Assembly (NCBI GenBank): GCA_014621425.1
Contig: JAANBB010000421.1
Location: forward strand, 1-34,290
DNA from: Cylindrodendrum hubeiense
Taxonomy: Eukaryota > Ascomycota > Sordariomycetes > Hypocreales > Nectriaceae
DNA: 34,290 nt
Reading direction: 5' to 3'
Under the pieces are notes generated by a model, which worked only from the letters and a program-made list of their open reading frames with translations, searched no databases and was not told where the DNA came from. How positions within the stretch are numbered: the stretch's first letter is position 1; every line of letters starts with the position of its first letter. Position numbers and translations under genes: made by a program. Below, piece by piece: positions 1-11,200 of the stretch.

Positions 1-310
1 GGTCCCAAGGGAGCGACCCAGGCCGGGTTCAGGGGTGTATGGAGAAGCGTAAAAGTGCTGTGGGTGGCTTTGTGGCTGGCTTTGGGGGGCCGTCATGGTG
101 GGGGGGGGCTGTGTGCTATTAATGGCGACGGGCGAAAAAGTGGTCTGCTGGGCGATAGCGTCGCCCAACTGGACGGCGGACGGGGGGGATGGATGTGGGA
201 TGGATGTTGGATGGGGTGAGTGAGGGCTGATATCGACTTGGCAGGCCGCCTACACCCGTTGGGCATTTCACCGTCATGGTTGCAGGTGGTTTCGGCGTTG
301 GCATCCGCCT
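1..310. other. Left-edge stretch without a supported gene
   Basis: GC-rich DNA with G-runs near 108-116. Open frames on the minus strand cross into the decamer array to the right and owe their openness to that repeat, so I do not call them genes. Confidence 0.5.
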
Positions 311-610
311 GACCATCTGTCTGGGTCTGTCTGGGTCTGTCCGTGACCTTGTGCGTGATGATTTGCGTTGATTTGTGATGATTTGCGTTGATTTGTGTTG
401 ATTTGCGTTGATTTGTTTTGGTTTGTCTTGCTTTGTCCTGATTTGTCCTGATTTGTCTTGATTTGTCCCCATCTGTCTTTATTTGCCTTTTTTTTTCTTT
501 CATGTGATTTTCATTAGTCTTCATTTGTCTTTATTTGCCTTCATTTCTTTTCAATTCTCTCCATTTCTCTCCATTTTCCTTCATTTCTCCTCACCTCTCT
601 TCATTTGTAA
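311..610. repeat. Array of diverged 10-bp units with phased T-tracts
   Basis: About thirty consecutive decamers stay in register. From roughly 351 to 490 the unit resembles ATTTGYGTTG or ATTTGTCTTG; from 511 to 610 it resembles TCATTTCTCT. The degenerate 491-510 segment (poly-T, then CATGTGATTT) is itself 20 bp, so the 10-bp phase is not broken. Units 311-350 (CTGGGTCTGT type) are a more diverged start. The T-tracts recur once per decamer, close to the DNA helical repeat. The long minus-strand reading frames over this array (rich in NQ, KS and TNQ) are by-products of the repeat. Confidence 0.85.
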
Positions 611-954
611 AGGCTCTTACACGCCCCCCCAAACCCACCTAATTAATCTACGTCGCACAGTCACGAGCTTGGGCGACGGCCACAGCGGAAAGGGCTCCCA
701 GAACTAGTGCCGAAGTTTAAATGGAGCACTGGCACTGGCAGGGGGGCTCTTTGCGACAGCGAAATGGATCGTCCAGGCCTTCTGGTTCGCGCGCATCGCG
801 ACGGCCTAGAGCCTAGGAGCATAGAGCAAGAGGGACGGGCCCGATCAGCGCCCTCGCCGGTGGGATAAGGGATCAGTAGCTCATTTCGGCGTAGAAATGG
901 GGGTGTTTCTGCCCTCGACGTACCTATGTAGTGCATTGATTGTTGCTGGACCGC

Positions 955-1019
955 GCTGGTGCTGGTGCTGGTGCTGGTGCTGGTAGGTACTGCTGCTGGT
1001 GCTGGTACCGGTGCTGGTA
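955..1019. repeat. GCTGGT hexamer microsatellite
   Basis: Five perfect GCTGGT units run from 955 to 984, followed after a short interruption by further GCTGGT and ACCGGT variants to 1019. It makes a Ser-Thr dipeptide run in an otherwise unsupported minus-strand frame and is best read as non-coding. Confidence 0.85.
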
Positions 1020-1376
1020 GTCCGTCCTGCTGGTTCCGCGCCAACTCGTTGCTGCCGGTGACGGGACTTGCAGCGGACTGCCCTAATCCAGCCGTAGGCG
1101 GCTCGCCTTGGGGTGCCACCGCGGCTGGTCAGGAATTCGGGTTAGAAAGCCGAGTTAGAGATGTTTAGGCTCGGACCCGACTGGGTAGTTTTCGCATCGG
1201 TTTGAAATTGGGGGGCAGCGCGCCGCAGCAGACTCAAGGGCGCTCGGCATGCCCGCCGTCGTGTTTGAAGGAGGAGGCGCGCGGGATGACGGGTTGGTCA
1301 CGACGTCATGCGCGGCAACGCTTCCCAACCCGGCCAAGACAAAAGACACTTACCGCGGAGTGGTTGGTGACTTGAC

Positions 1377-1428
1377 TTAGCAGAGACGCTTAACAGAGAC
1401 GCTTAGCAGAGACACCTAGCAGAGACCC
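1377..1428. repeat. 13-bp tandem repeat, four copies
   Basis: The unit TTAGCAGAGACGC occurs four times head to tail with one to three changes per copy (TTAACAGAGACGC, TTAGCAGAGACAC, CTAGCAGAGACCC). No gene overlaps it. Confidence 0.85.
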
Positions 1429-2419
1429 CTATCAAACGTTCCCAGGGCCCTTTACCGAGCTGTCGTTCCCCCCTACTACGGCGGCATTGTGTCGCCTCTA
1501 CCCGAAAGTTTGTTCTGCGTCGGTCCCATGGTCAAACATCCCTTCCTCACTCTACATGAATCGTCGGTGGGCCATTGTGCCCCCGTTCCATCGAATCTTC
1601 CATTGCCGAATCTTCCATCGCCGCCGTGCCGCCGTGTCTTCCGTCCCCTCGGTTCCTCCGTCTCCTCTCCGATAATCAATCCATTTCATCCCATGTCTCC
1701 TGCGCGAACCTGCCCCCGGAGGAGCCGCCGGACCCCTGGAGCCCGCGGACTCCGGTCCCGGACTTTTGTGCTCGACCGAAATGCGCATTCGACTCGTCCC
1801 CGAAAGGCGCAATTCACCTACTTCCTCCCCGACCGTAGCAGACGACCAACCCCCAACGGCCAACCCAGCCCAACCCCCCTACAAACCCGATTTTGGCAAG
1901 GCGTGCGGGATGTGGGATGTGGGATGTCCAAGCTCTCCTGACAAATATAGCAAGCAAGCAACAAGCAACCTTTTGCAATCACTTCCTCGGCCTTGTGGTT
2001 CCCCCCCCTAACCCCAACCCTTACCCTGCCCTCGTCTGCCCCCCGGCCCAAGGTCCAAGGCCCAAGACCCCTACCGTAAACCCACTACCCACCCGGGTAG
2101 CTGCTGTAGCTTCGAGCTTCGACAGGCGGGCCCGCTTTGCAGGAGAGGCAACCCAAGTTGGGAATTGGGTGGGTGGCAAGTACGGGGGCTGAGGCTGAGG
2201 GCAGTGACAGTGACGGACGACGGCTCGGGTTGGATTCAGGGGGTTTCGTACTGTAGTCAACCCTCGGCCATGTGTGGTCAGGAACGCCGTTTGATGTGCC
2301 AACGCGTGGCCACGGGGCTTAGAGTGTGACTGAGTTGCCCGACGAGATGACTTCAATTGCTCCAGCCTCCAATCGATGACCGAGAAGGCCTGTCGTCTAT
2401 TCTAGGACCTCCGTGCGTT

Positions 2420-2462
2420 GCCTACCATGCCTACCATGCCTACCATGCAGACATGCAGACAT
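2420..2462. repeat. Short 9-bp and 8-bp tandem repeats
   Basis: GCCTACCAT is repeated three times (2420-2446), followed directly by GCAGACAT twice. The two units share the GC...CAT frame, so the second probably arose from the first by slippage. Confidence 0.8.
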
Positions 2463-3218
2463 GCCCCGTCTCAAAGCTCAGGCCCGCATAACCCTTCACC
2501 TCCAAAGATAAGCCAATGCTGCTCTTACGAACGAGGTCCCCTTGGGGCTCTGTTGTCCTGAAGGGCTGAGTGCCCTTGCCATTGGTATCTGGTATTCCCC
2601 GGACCTGACAGGGCTGCCGTAGCGTACCACGGGGTATGTCCAGAGGGCCGAGGTTCAGTTGGCAATCGGCCCATCGAGAGCTTGCATATGTGCTATTTTT
2701 ACTCCTTCGACCGGAGCGGGAACTCGTAGCTGCGGGCCCAGTGGCCTCGATCGAGCCTTGAGTTATCTCTCGCCCGTTTCGACTCGTCCGATCCAAAGAG
2801 AGTCCGCAAACAGGGTCCCAAAACAGACATATTATTCGATTCACTATGGAGCACTGGAAACCGGGAATCTATTTCGTCTCCTCTTCCGCATGGACCCTGC
2901 CAAACTGGCATTGCAGAACCGCATCTTAGTTTCCCCGCCGAGAACCCACCGTCCCCCCAAAAGCCACAAATTTGAAAGACGAGATCCAAACATCGTATAG
3001 CTATTTCCAGCCTAACTAGACGCAAGGGGGTCTCAAAACCGTCTTATTATTTAGCGTCCTCGTACTCATCTCCCCTCGATACAGCGTCGGGGTGGCCCTG
3101 AGGGTTCCGTAGGGAAGCGATGCCAGGGACAGCATCCGTTTGGGTGCCTGTCCGCCGATATCCTGTGGGCAACGAAGGGGTGGCTGGCTGAGGCATGGGC
3201 ATGTTTGGGATACCACCT

Positions 3219-3699
3219 TCAGCAAGTGGGCGTGCACGAGGTTGGGAATGACATACTAGAGTATGTAAGGGCGTGAGCTTGGCCCGATGGGTGTGGTTTG
3301 TTGATGATATGTGATTGGGAGGGTTGGTTCCTCGCTGTAGTGGCGATAGGTGCCGACATGCCGGCTTGGCTACATATCTTACGTAGCTCAATGCCCTTGG
3401 CTATGACGGATCGATCATCAAAGCTCACGGGAGGTAACATACCATCGATACCGTGGCCTAGTGGGTAACTGATCTGTATATCGGTGCCGGTAGCAACCAT
3501 GATCGTCGGGCATGGTTTGATAATTGGGAGGCCTACAAGTCACACCACGGCAAGTCCCATTGCCTGGGCTTCCCAGGACGTAGTGGAGGGTGGAATTCAC
3601 CTAATCCGGGCCATTTCATTCATGTATGCGCCAACAGTGATGCGTTCCGGTCGATATCATAGCTCAAACCCCCAAATCTTAACATCATCAACACTCTGA
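3219..3699 (-). other. Possible decayed coding stretch, unidentified
   Basis: A minus-strand frame from about 3567 down to 3219 reads with a single TGA at about 3530. It encodes protein-like sequence, for example LVGLPIIKPCPTIM and then SFDDRSVIAKGIELRKI. I cannot assign a family, and no start codon or exon structure supports a live gene. It may be chance or a relic. Confidence 0.2.
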
Positions 3700-4563
3700 T
3701 GTTGCGTTTCCGCGTCACGGTTTCAACTCCCTGCTTTCATTTCACGCAGAATACCGTGGATGGAGATCTTTCGGGTCAAAATTCTTAGTTTGATTGTTCC
3801 CTTCTGAATACGAGAAAACTTGTACTCTTGCTACTGCGAGCCCACATACCCAACATGTTGCGAACACTTTCTACAGCAAACCACAACGTTTTCGAACAGC
3901 AATAATCAAAATCACTATCAAGAGACTATCTAAGAAATCTCATGTTACATAGTCCAGCTTTTGCCCAGTCTTTCGATTATGGGTTATATCGAGATCATCA
4001 TGTCGTGACGTTGATCATGCTACTTACCCTACACCCACGACATCAGAAAAATAGGTCAATTCAACACAATCACCCACAGACACAGACTAACAAAGACAAC
4101 ACATCAATATGGATATAAAAATGTTCACAATAGTATGCTGGGCTTATAGTTAATAGAAGACAGCAAAATATATGTCGCGGATGTTCCACTGCGAAGTGCA
4201 AAGTATACCAAACGATTAAAGCATACTTAGTCATTATCTTAAACTACTGAAACTGTCTTTGTCTTTATTGACATGATTGTGTTGCAATTGACATGTCATT
4301 GTTGTAGTCAAACGAGGACGTCTCCTCTCTACGGGATATGAGCAATAGCCCTACTTCTTTAATGGGCCTTCTGGTATTGACATGGCACTCATTTGTGTGT
4401 GTGGGATCCGCTGTGATACCTTGATATATCCGAAGACATTGGTAGAGCTACACCGTCTATTGTTTCTATTCAAGCATACTGTATCCTATGTCTAAGACTT
4501 GGTTCCGGGAGGTGTTGATAACCCGAGGGCGTTGATCTCGTACACCCACTCTGACATGCATCC
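3700..4563. other. AT-richer stretch with no open frame
   Basis: This segment is visibly lower in GC than the flanks and has no reading frame of 60 codons in any of the six frames. Stops and TA dinucleotides are frequent. It resembles a decayed, possibly lightly RIP-mutated intergenic island, but no transposon ends or coding relics could be recognised. Confidence 0.4.
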
Positions 4564-5213
4564 ATGCGTGAGCGCCATCTTCACGATAATTACCAAGTTC
4601 TGAACAACAAATCAATAAAGACAAGAAGCATTCACTCTATGAATTTTCTATTTGAATTAAAAACGAATCGAACCAATGCTTTTGTATTGGACCTTCTTGT
4701 AGAAAGGCGGAACAGAACTGGCGCTGAAGACTCTAAACACCAAGCAGGTCACCCAGTTGTGCATCTCAATACTTCGAACACCCGCTCATTCAACTCATCT
4801 CGACTGCCGTATCTATCTAAGTTGTCCCATATCCCATCATGTCTCTCGCTTCCTCGTTTCGTATCTACCCATGACGACATAGCATCCTCATCCCATCATG
4901 ATCAAGGTATAATTTTCCTCCCCATGCTATCCTCCCTTATTTGCCGTCATATCGTCATCACTTCCCAGTCCTCACTGGTAGAAAGTTGTACCCATGCTGC
5001 CCCAAAGCACCATCAACGTATGCAGCTGTGTTGGTCATCCTTCCGAAACTCATCATGCAGCCCATTGTCCTTCAAACTCACTCCATGCTACCTAGTGCGA
5101 GAAAAATCAATGCTATCTATGGCTATGTAATTATTGGTGTTCCTCCTGTCCTTGCTGTCAAGATACCAATGTCCCGCGGTTGGGCCCAAGGATTGCGTCA
5201 CCAACTACCGTAC
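4564..5213. other. Region downstream of transportin; open frames of doubtful coding value
   Basis: Two overlapping plus-strand frames (188 codons at 4564-5130 and 92 codons at 4941-5219) face the 3' end of the transportin gene. Neither has a recognisable domain. Composition is Ser/His/Leu-rich and looks like translated pyrimidine-rich DNA. The 5'-most minus-strand transcript end (transportin 3' UTR) must lie here, so these are probably shadow frames. I do not call a gene. Confidence 0.3.
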
Positions 5214-8158
5214 CTATAGGGTGTAGTGGGCTTCCAGGGCTTGTTGATCCTTTGCTTGCAATTGCCCCAGGAATTCGCCAAACTGGGGGATCATCTGCTT
5301 GTAAACAGATAGCACCTGAAAAAGTTAGCATATATTCAGCTGCTTCCATAGATAGGGAACACTCACGTTTTGGAAGACATCGTGCAGCTCTTGCTTGATA
5401 GGGCTGCTGAGGTTGATATCGCGATATCTGGCAATGGCTGCAAAGTATTGGAGAAGGACCTTCTCCATGGCTTGGGGATTCCGACCAACAATCATCGAGA
5501 ACCCCTTAAAAGCGGTGGCCTTCTCCTCGGTAGGCTCAACTTCATCCATCGAGTTCAACCACTCCTCGGCAAACGTGCCGAGTGCGGGCGCCAGCTGTTC
5601 CGAGTTGTCTAGTCCCAGGCGTCCGAGGGCGATGCCGGCGTTCTCATTGAGCGCCTTGGGCACACGCGGGTTGGTCATAATCTCGACAAATCGCTGAAGG
5701 AGCTCAGGGACCCATTGTGACATTGCACTCTTGTGCTGCATCGAAATCTCGCCGGCAGACCAGCAGGCATTGTTGATGACGCCGAACCCACTGTCAATAT
5801 CCTCATCTAGAACGTTGTCCATATCGAGCTGCTTGAGCATGATGGGAAATATGGTGGGGAGGTACTGCTGTAGCAGAGGGTAAACATATTTGGCACAGTC
5901 GCCCAACAGGGCATATGCTGACTGGCGGACCTCATCAGCGGGGTCTTCCATGCAGAGGCTCAGGAGCTCGAAAAATGACTGCTGCGAGTTCTTGACGAGG
6001 GCTTGAGACTTGTCGTCATTCAGGGCCTGGACGATTGCGCTGAGAAGATCAAGGCTAGTCACGAGGAAATCCTTGTCAGGCTGTTCCATGGCTGGGTTGC
6101 TGGCGAAGGCCATGCTCTGCTCAAGGTTGACGTGGATAATGTTGACACATCGCAAAAAGATCGGCTCAGCATAAGGGGCGAAAGCATCGTGCATGGCCAT
6201 TGCCACGTAGGAGAGGCACTCCAACATAGGGAAAAGCTCGCGGGACTGATCTGAGACCTTGTTGTATCGTTCGATCAAGGCGGGCATCAACTGGTTGGCT
6301 AGGTCTGGCCGGGCTAGGATGGGTCCAATGTGCTCGGCGAGGGTCTGGATGCAGTCGTACAGGATGTACATGTTGCGATCCTTGTACTTGGCGAAACATC
6401 GGACATACTGAGAAACAATCGGCCCGCAGTATGGCTCCAAGGTCTTGCCTGCCTTGTCTTCGAGGTTGGCGAACGCCGAGGCGCCGGCCTCTTGAACCTT
6501 CTTGTTCTTGTCCAGCATCTTTCGGAGAATGCCATCCATCATGGGGACGAAGAACTGCTCCTTCTGCTGGTCCTGCAGGTTGGCAGCCCAGGACGAGTAC
6601 CGGCCGAGAGTCCAGCAGGTGATCTGGCGCACAACGGGCTCCTGGTCCTCGAGCAAGGTGATAAGGTAGGGCACAAGCTCAGGGAGATGAGGCTTGACAA
6701 CATCCATGCAGCCCTCTGCCACAGCACCGAGAGCGAGCACGGCCGCCTCCCGGTAGGGCCACTCCTGGTGCTTGAGGTTCTGCGAAAGGTAGGGGAAGAT
6801 GGCCTCGAAGACAGGGTCTCGGAAATCGCGGGCGAAAACGTCAAGGGCAGCGGCAGAGCACTTGCGAATGGTCCATCGCTCGTCAGGGTTCGCATCGTCA
6901 CCGTCGTCATAGTCGTCGAGTTCTCCCTCCTCCAAGTCTTCGTCCATGCTGGCAAGCTTCTCGAAAGCATTGCCGTTCTCGTTGGGATCGGCGGAGGCCG
7001 AGTTCTCGCCATTGGCTGTTCGTGCTGCAGCCTTCTTGGCAAAGGCAGGTCTGATATCTTCCTCGCGATCTTCCTCTTCCTCATCATCGGATTGGCCTCC
7101 GAGCAGGGCGATATCCTCTCCACTGTAGACCATGCACTCGAGTAGGACGGGGATAATTTTGGTTAAGTGCGGCTTCAGGTCAGCCCAGAGGTTCTCGTGC
7201 TCGCCAACGGCCAGCCAGAACTCAGCGGCCTCACAAGCCAGGTCCTCATCATCGGACTTTTGCTGGCTGATGATATAGTCGACGAGACCAGTAGTGTGCG
7301 GCAGCAGCTTATCGGGACGGGTCTCGACAAGCTGGACAAAGGCACGGCAGACTTGGCGGCGGACATCGGTGTTTTCGTCGCTGGCCAGAATAAAGAGGTG
7401 CTGCAGGAGGTCGTCGACCGAGTTCATCATGGCCTGCGACTCACGGGGGGTGAAGACGTTGATGGCCGTCAAGGCACCGGCTCGGACCTTGGGCAAGGGG
7501 TTCTTGGTGGCAGCAATGAGCTGGGGCAGAACGTAGTTCAAGGGTCGCTGGCCATTGACCTCCTTGGTTAGCATCTTGAAGTTGTCCTCGCAGATCTTGG
7601 CCATGGCGGACATGGCGCCCTCCTGGGCCTCGTTGGAGACCTGGCCGCTGGAGTTGGAGATGAGGTCGAGAAGCTGGGGGAGCAGCTCGGGCCAGCCCAG
7701 CAGACCGCCGCGGTGGATGACCTCGGTCGCAATGTTTCCGGCGAAGTTTCGGATCTGAGAGTTCTTGTCCTGCAGGCAGATGGGAACGGCGAGCTTGATG
7801 AGCTGCAGGCTGGTGTCGGGGATGGTCTTCCAATCGGAGCGGACATTGTTCTTCAGCATGATGCCGGCGGCAGAGCGCACGAGGTGGAAGTCCTGCTCGG
7901 TGAATTGGAGGCCATCGGGGGGCTGGGAGCTGGAGAAGAGGTAGGCGAGGTAGTTGTTGACGTCGGGCGAATTCTTGGCCTGCTGGAGCATCTAGACGGG
8001 GAGCAGGTCAGCTGGGTGGTCGGGCGCATGGATGTAGAGGGGTCGAGGCGACTCACCTGGTCGGCCTGCTTTTGGGCATTCTTATCAAAGCCGCTGAGGG
8101 AGTCCTTGAGGCATGAAGCAAGCTGCTGCAGCGACTCGGGGGCGGGTTGCCAGGACAT
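5214..8158 (-). CDS. KAP104: Transportin (karyopherin beta-2, Kap104-like nuclear import receptor)
   Basis: Exons 8057-8158, 5367-7991 and 5214-5315 give 942 residues. The introns are 65 nt (7992-8056) and 51 nt (5316-5366), both GTGAGT...YAG with GCTGACC and GCTAACT branch sites. The N-terminus (MSWQPAPESLQQL), the ILKNNV-type first HEAT repeats and the RKCSAAALDVFA and EGCMDVVKPHLPELVPYL segments match the transportin family rather than importin-beta1. An acidic loop at about residues 335-406 (DDEEEEDREED, then GELDDYDDGDD) corresponds to the HEAT-8 loop through which Ran-GTP releases PY-NLS cargo. Length is close to yeast Kap104 (918) and human TNPO1 (about 890). By family knowledge it imports hnRNP-type mRNA-binding proteins through the nuclear pore. 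The start is the first ATG of the frame that yields the conserved N-terminus. No truncation or frameshift is seen. Confidence 0.95.
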
Positions 8159-10701
8159 GGTGGGCGGGCGGCGGACGACGGACGGCGGCGATGGATGGGG
8201 TGTGTGAGAGCGTCGCGGAGGGGGGCAGAGAGTTGGGAGGGGGGGAGACCGGGACGTCTAATCACATCGGCGAAGCTCCGCAGCTTCTACGACAGACAAG
8301 TTAGTGGACGGCGCGCGGCTCGAGAAGGGATGAGGCTCAAGACTCGAGGCTCGGGGAGGGCAAAGAGGGCGAGCGAGCGGTGGGATATGGGTTGGTGGTC
8401 TGGGATGGATAGTGGGCGGGAAGCGAAGGTGCCCCTCAGAGGCAGGGGTGCGGGAGTGGGCGTGGGAGCGGGCATGGGCATGGGCCGTGGGGCCACCGCA
8501 GCAACTCACCAGCCAGGATCGCAGTTTGCTTCTGTTGCGGAGAAGGAGGTTGTGGCAGCTGCGGGCGTCGCTGAGGACGGGAACGGCACGAAGTAATGGG
8601 CCGAGAGGGTGCCCGCGCAAGCTGTTTGGAGACGCTGTTGGCGGCGGAGAGGAGGGCGGGCGATGGATGAAAAGAGCAGAGGAGCGAGGAGGCGGGCTGA
8701 GGCTAGCAGGCAAAGCGGCGAGGGATGGAAGAGAGGGAGGAGGGCTGGCTGGTGGCAGGGTGGGAGCACCAGTGACCACCAAGCCGCTCGCTCCTCACTT
8801 CTCCTCCTCCTCGCTCCTCACCAGTCCTCGCTCACACACACGCCCGCTGCGGTAGTCCGTACTGTGTAGCACCCAGCCTGCTAGCACCTAGCACCTGGAA
8901 CTTGGCACCTGGCTCCTGGCGCATCCATAGTACCACCACCGCCCACCACCGCCCACGCCGCGCCCACTGCGACCGCTGCGACCAGGAACCCACCAGAATG
9001 CCCACTCGACGCCCACTAAAAGCCCACCCGCCGCCCACCAAAACACCACCAGACACCACCAGACATCATCAGACAGCCCCAAACAGCCCCCGACGGGACG
9101 TCCAGCGGGTGCCAAAACAGCCCACCCGGTCTCCCTGCCTAGCCGACCCTCATCGAAAAAAATAAAAAATTCGGTAGCGGGGTGCGATAACGATAACCCG
9201 GCGCCAAACGCTCCCAGGGTCTCTAGCCCGAGTCGGCAACTTGCCTACCAGACATGGGTGGATCCGTAGGGCGCGGGGGAACCTTGCGGGCGGGCGGACA
9301 GCAATTTTTTTTTTCTTTTCCGTCCCTGAGGGAGTCCCCCAGAGTTTTCCGCCTCCTCCTCCGAATTGCCCTGTGCTGGTGTGGTGCTGGTCTCTGCTCT
9401 GCCCACGACGCAGACTGCAGTGTCCCGCGCTAACGTGCGAAAATCTAACGGCTCCCCCCCCCATGGACTCGTTTCAGACCTCTCTCAGTCACCCTGACCC
9501 CAGTTCACACCAATCGCGTGGCTGGGCGCTTCTGTTTCAGCAGGTTTCTCCTGTGGCGGTTGCCGTGGCGGCAAACCAACACGGCTGTGGCTGGATTGTT
9601 GTTGGGATTGCGTTTGCGAAGAGTCAAGTCGTGAGAGGATGCAAGCCAACCCTCTTTTACCGTTGCTACTCATAAACAATAGGTGGGAGACGGTGATGCA
9701 CTGTGCCAGAAACCAACACCAACAAACTCGCGCTCCCTCCAGTCCAACGCTGCCGCTGCCCGATCGTTGCATTGTCTCACAGCCGCTGGGCCTCAAGTGC
9801 CACAAGCGTAACACGATACTCGGCGTGACCAAGTCAAGCCCAGTGAAATAAAACAAGAGAGGCAGTGAGTTTGGGGCTAGAAAACAACATATCCTATCAC
9901 TGTAGATCCTTCCTCGCCTCTCCTGGCTAGTCAAAGGTTGCCGTCGGGTCGATGCCTACACGAGGCTCTCACCATCTCGGGCCCAATGATATTGGGTGAG
10001 GAATGCAATTCTTCAGCCATGGCGGGCTCTCAGACCTCTTATTCGGGACGGGTGCTTGCTTTCTCGGCCCTTGAGCTGCCGCCATATGTCTTATCACCAA
10101 CTCAACCCGTCGGAAAGTGGCATGGGTGTTTCATACATGTGTTTGCTTCACCATCAGATCATATATTTCCCCAAACCCTCGTAAATGCCATCTATTTTTG
10201 GTCTGTCAGCCGCAAAACCAGGTCCACGGCAGACAACTAGTCTGCCAAGACTGCCGGTCGCGGAGTCCTACAACTGAGCCATGATCTACATCCTGTCGGC
10301 CTGTAGTTAAAGCACCTAGTTCCTGTTGTGCGTCCAAAGAGTGACAAACATTTGACTTAAGCCACAAGTACGCATGTATCACGGCGGGATTTCCTGGGAC
10401 CGCGCGCCTCCCTGTCGTAATCCCATGTCATCTTGACAACCCCAGCCGTCCCAGTATCGCCAGTCTCTTCGTGTTCGAGGCCGAAGACGGGTAGCTGGTA
10501 CCTTATTATCCCTGCAGGCTGGCGGCCTTGGACATTTACCGTTGACTATCCTGCAACAACCCGGCGAAGGACCGATAATCCCCTGCCTAAATGATAGTCG
10601 AAGTCCATTCTGCGTCGCCGAGGCTTGCCAGCCACGGCACCAAACATGAGGCACAGTGTGCGTTTACAAGCGACGACCTGACCTGAATATTCGCGGGACG
10701 G
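8159..10701. other. Intergenic and promoter region upstream of transportin
   Basis: No gene is supported. The part next to transportin (8159-8850) is GC-rich and purine-rich on the plus strand, i.e. pyrimidine-rich on the strand of the transportin transcript, a common feature of fungal housekeeping leaders. Around 8935-9100 there is an ACC/CCACC-rich low-complexity tract. Numerous overlapping frames on both strands are composition artefacts. A 7-bp perfect hairpin (GGCAGAC, loop AACTA, GTCTGCC) lies at 10228-10246. Confidence 0.5.
9186..9196 (+). promoter_or_regulatory. Two adjacent GATA-factor-type sites
   Basis: CGATAA occurs twice with a 6-bp offset (GATAA at 9186-9190 and 9192-9196). Fungal GATA factors such as AreA/Nit2 and the White Collar proteins bind HGATAR and often prefer paired sites. 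They lie about 1 kb upstream of the transportin start; the target, if any, is unknown. Confidence 0.25.
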
Positions 10702-11200
10702 TTACGCGGCGGGAGTTCCTCCGTTTACTGCCCCAGAGCCAATACCCCCTTGCTGTAGTTTTTCAAGTGTCACGTTGACGATAGTCTTGAAAGCCTCCAT
10801 CTCTTCCTCGACGGTGCCGCCCATGCCCGCATTGGCGAAGCTCATCGAGTTGCTCACATACACAGGCAGTTGAGTTCTGCGTGCCAAAAGCTTGGCAATG
10901 CGCGTTGTGAACTCAACTGAAGACTCAGAGGAGTAGAGTGTGGTGGACAACGGCTGCCCTACGTTGAGCCTCTGTACAGCACAGGTCAGTTCCGGAGTGT
11001 TACATGTCCGCTTGAAGAAGACGTACGTTGGGCAAGGCGTAGACGAACGACCCCATGGGTGTGGGGGTGGCAAGTTCATCTAGCGTCGCGGTTGTGAGGA
11101 ACAACATGATTGCCTTGGCCTTGGTGGACAGGCGCAAGTGGATGCGTGTGTCGAGTGACTTGGGGAGGGGGACTGAGAGCTGGACTGTCTCGGTGGCCAT
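10702..11200 (-). CDS. Proteasome assembly chaperone 4 (PAC4/PSMG4-like)
   Basis: Exons 11027-11200 and 10702-10971 flank a 55-nt intron (10972-11026, GTACGT...CTGAC...CAG) and give 147 residues. Family hallmarks are the small single-domain size, the strand pair LFLTTATLDELATP, the TTLYSS segment followed by the helix TRIAKLLARRTQLPVYVS, and the terminal EEEMEAFKTI, matching the human PAC4 pattern LAQRLARKTNKQVFVS...EEEMEAF. In yeast and humans PAC3-PAC4 (Irc25-Poc4) dimers scaffold assembly of the 20S alpha ring in the cytosol and nucleus. A Gly/Ala-rich tail of about 15 residues follows the domain. The open frame extends upstream to 11437, but the ATG at 11200 gives a compact conserved N-terminus and I treat the rest as leader. 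The gene is divergent from the methyltransferase at 11862. Confidence 0.85.

Larger units (their letters stand above)
611..3218. other. Gene-free stretch with small tandem repeats
   Basis: No frame here has a recognisable domain or a convincing exon chain; the frames present are short, overlap on both strands and are often repeat-driven. Short arrays inside it are listed separately. A small one at about 1907-1928 is GGGATGT repeated three times. Confidence 0.5.

Noticed and set aside
93..524. Two overlapping minus-strand ORFs of 143 and 117 codons with NQ/KS repeats
   Set aside because: Both exist only because the decamer array lacks stops in those frames. The same repeat is read in two frames, and there is no start context or domain.
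661..1119. 152-codon minus-strand ORF with Ser-Thr and Pro-Ala runs
   Set aside because: Its centre is a translated GCTGGT microsatellite, and nothing outside it resembles a protein domain.
6330..7145. 271-codon plus-strand ORF and similar long frames across 5370-8207
   Set aside because: They are antisense shadows of the transportin exon, which has clear family sequence on the minus strand.
11061..11070. GGTGGCAAG near the PAC4-like start, resembling the yeast proteasome element GGTGGCAAA
   Set aside because: It lies inside coding exon 1, has a mismatch at the last position, and Rpn4-type control through this element is a yeast feature.
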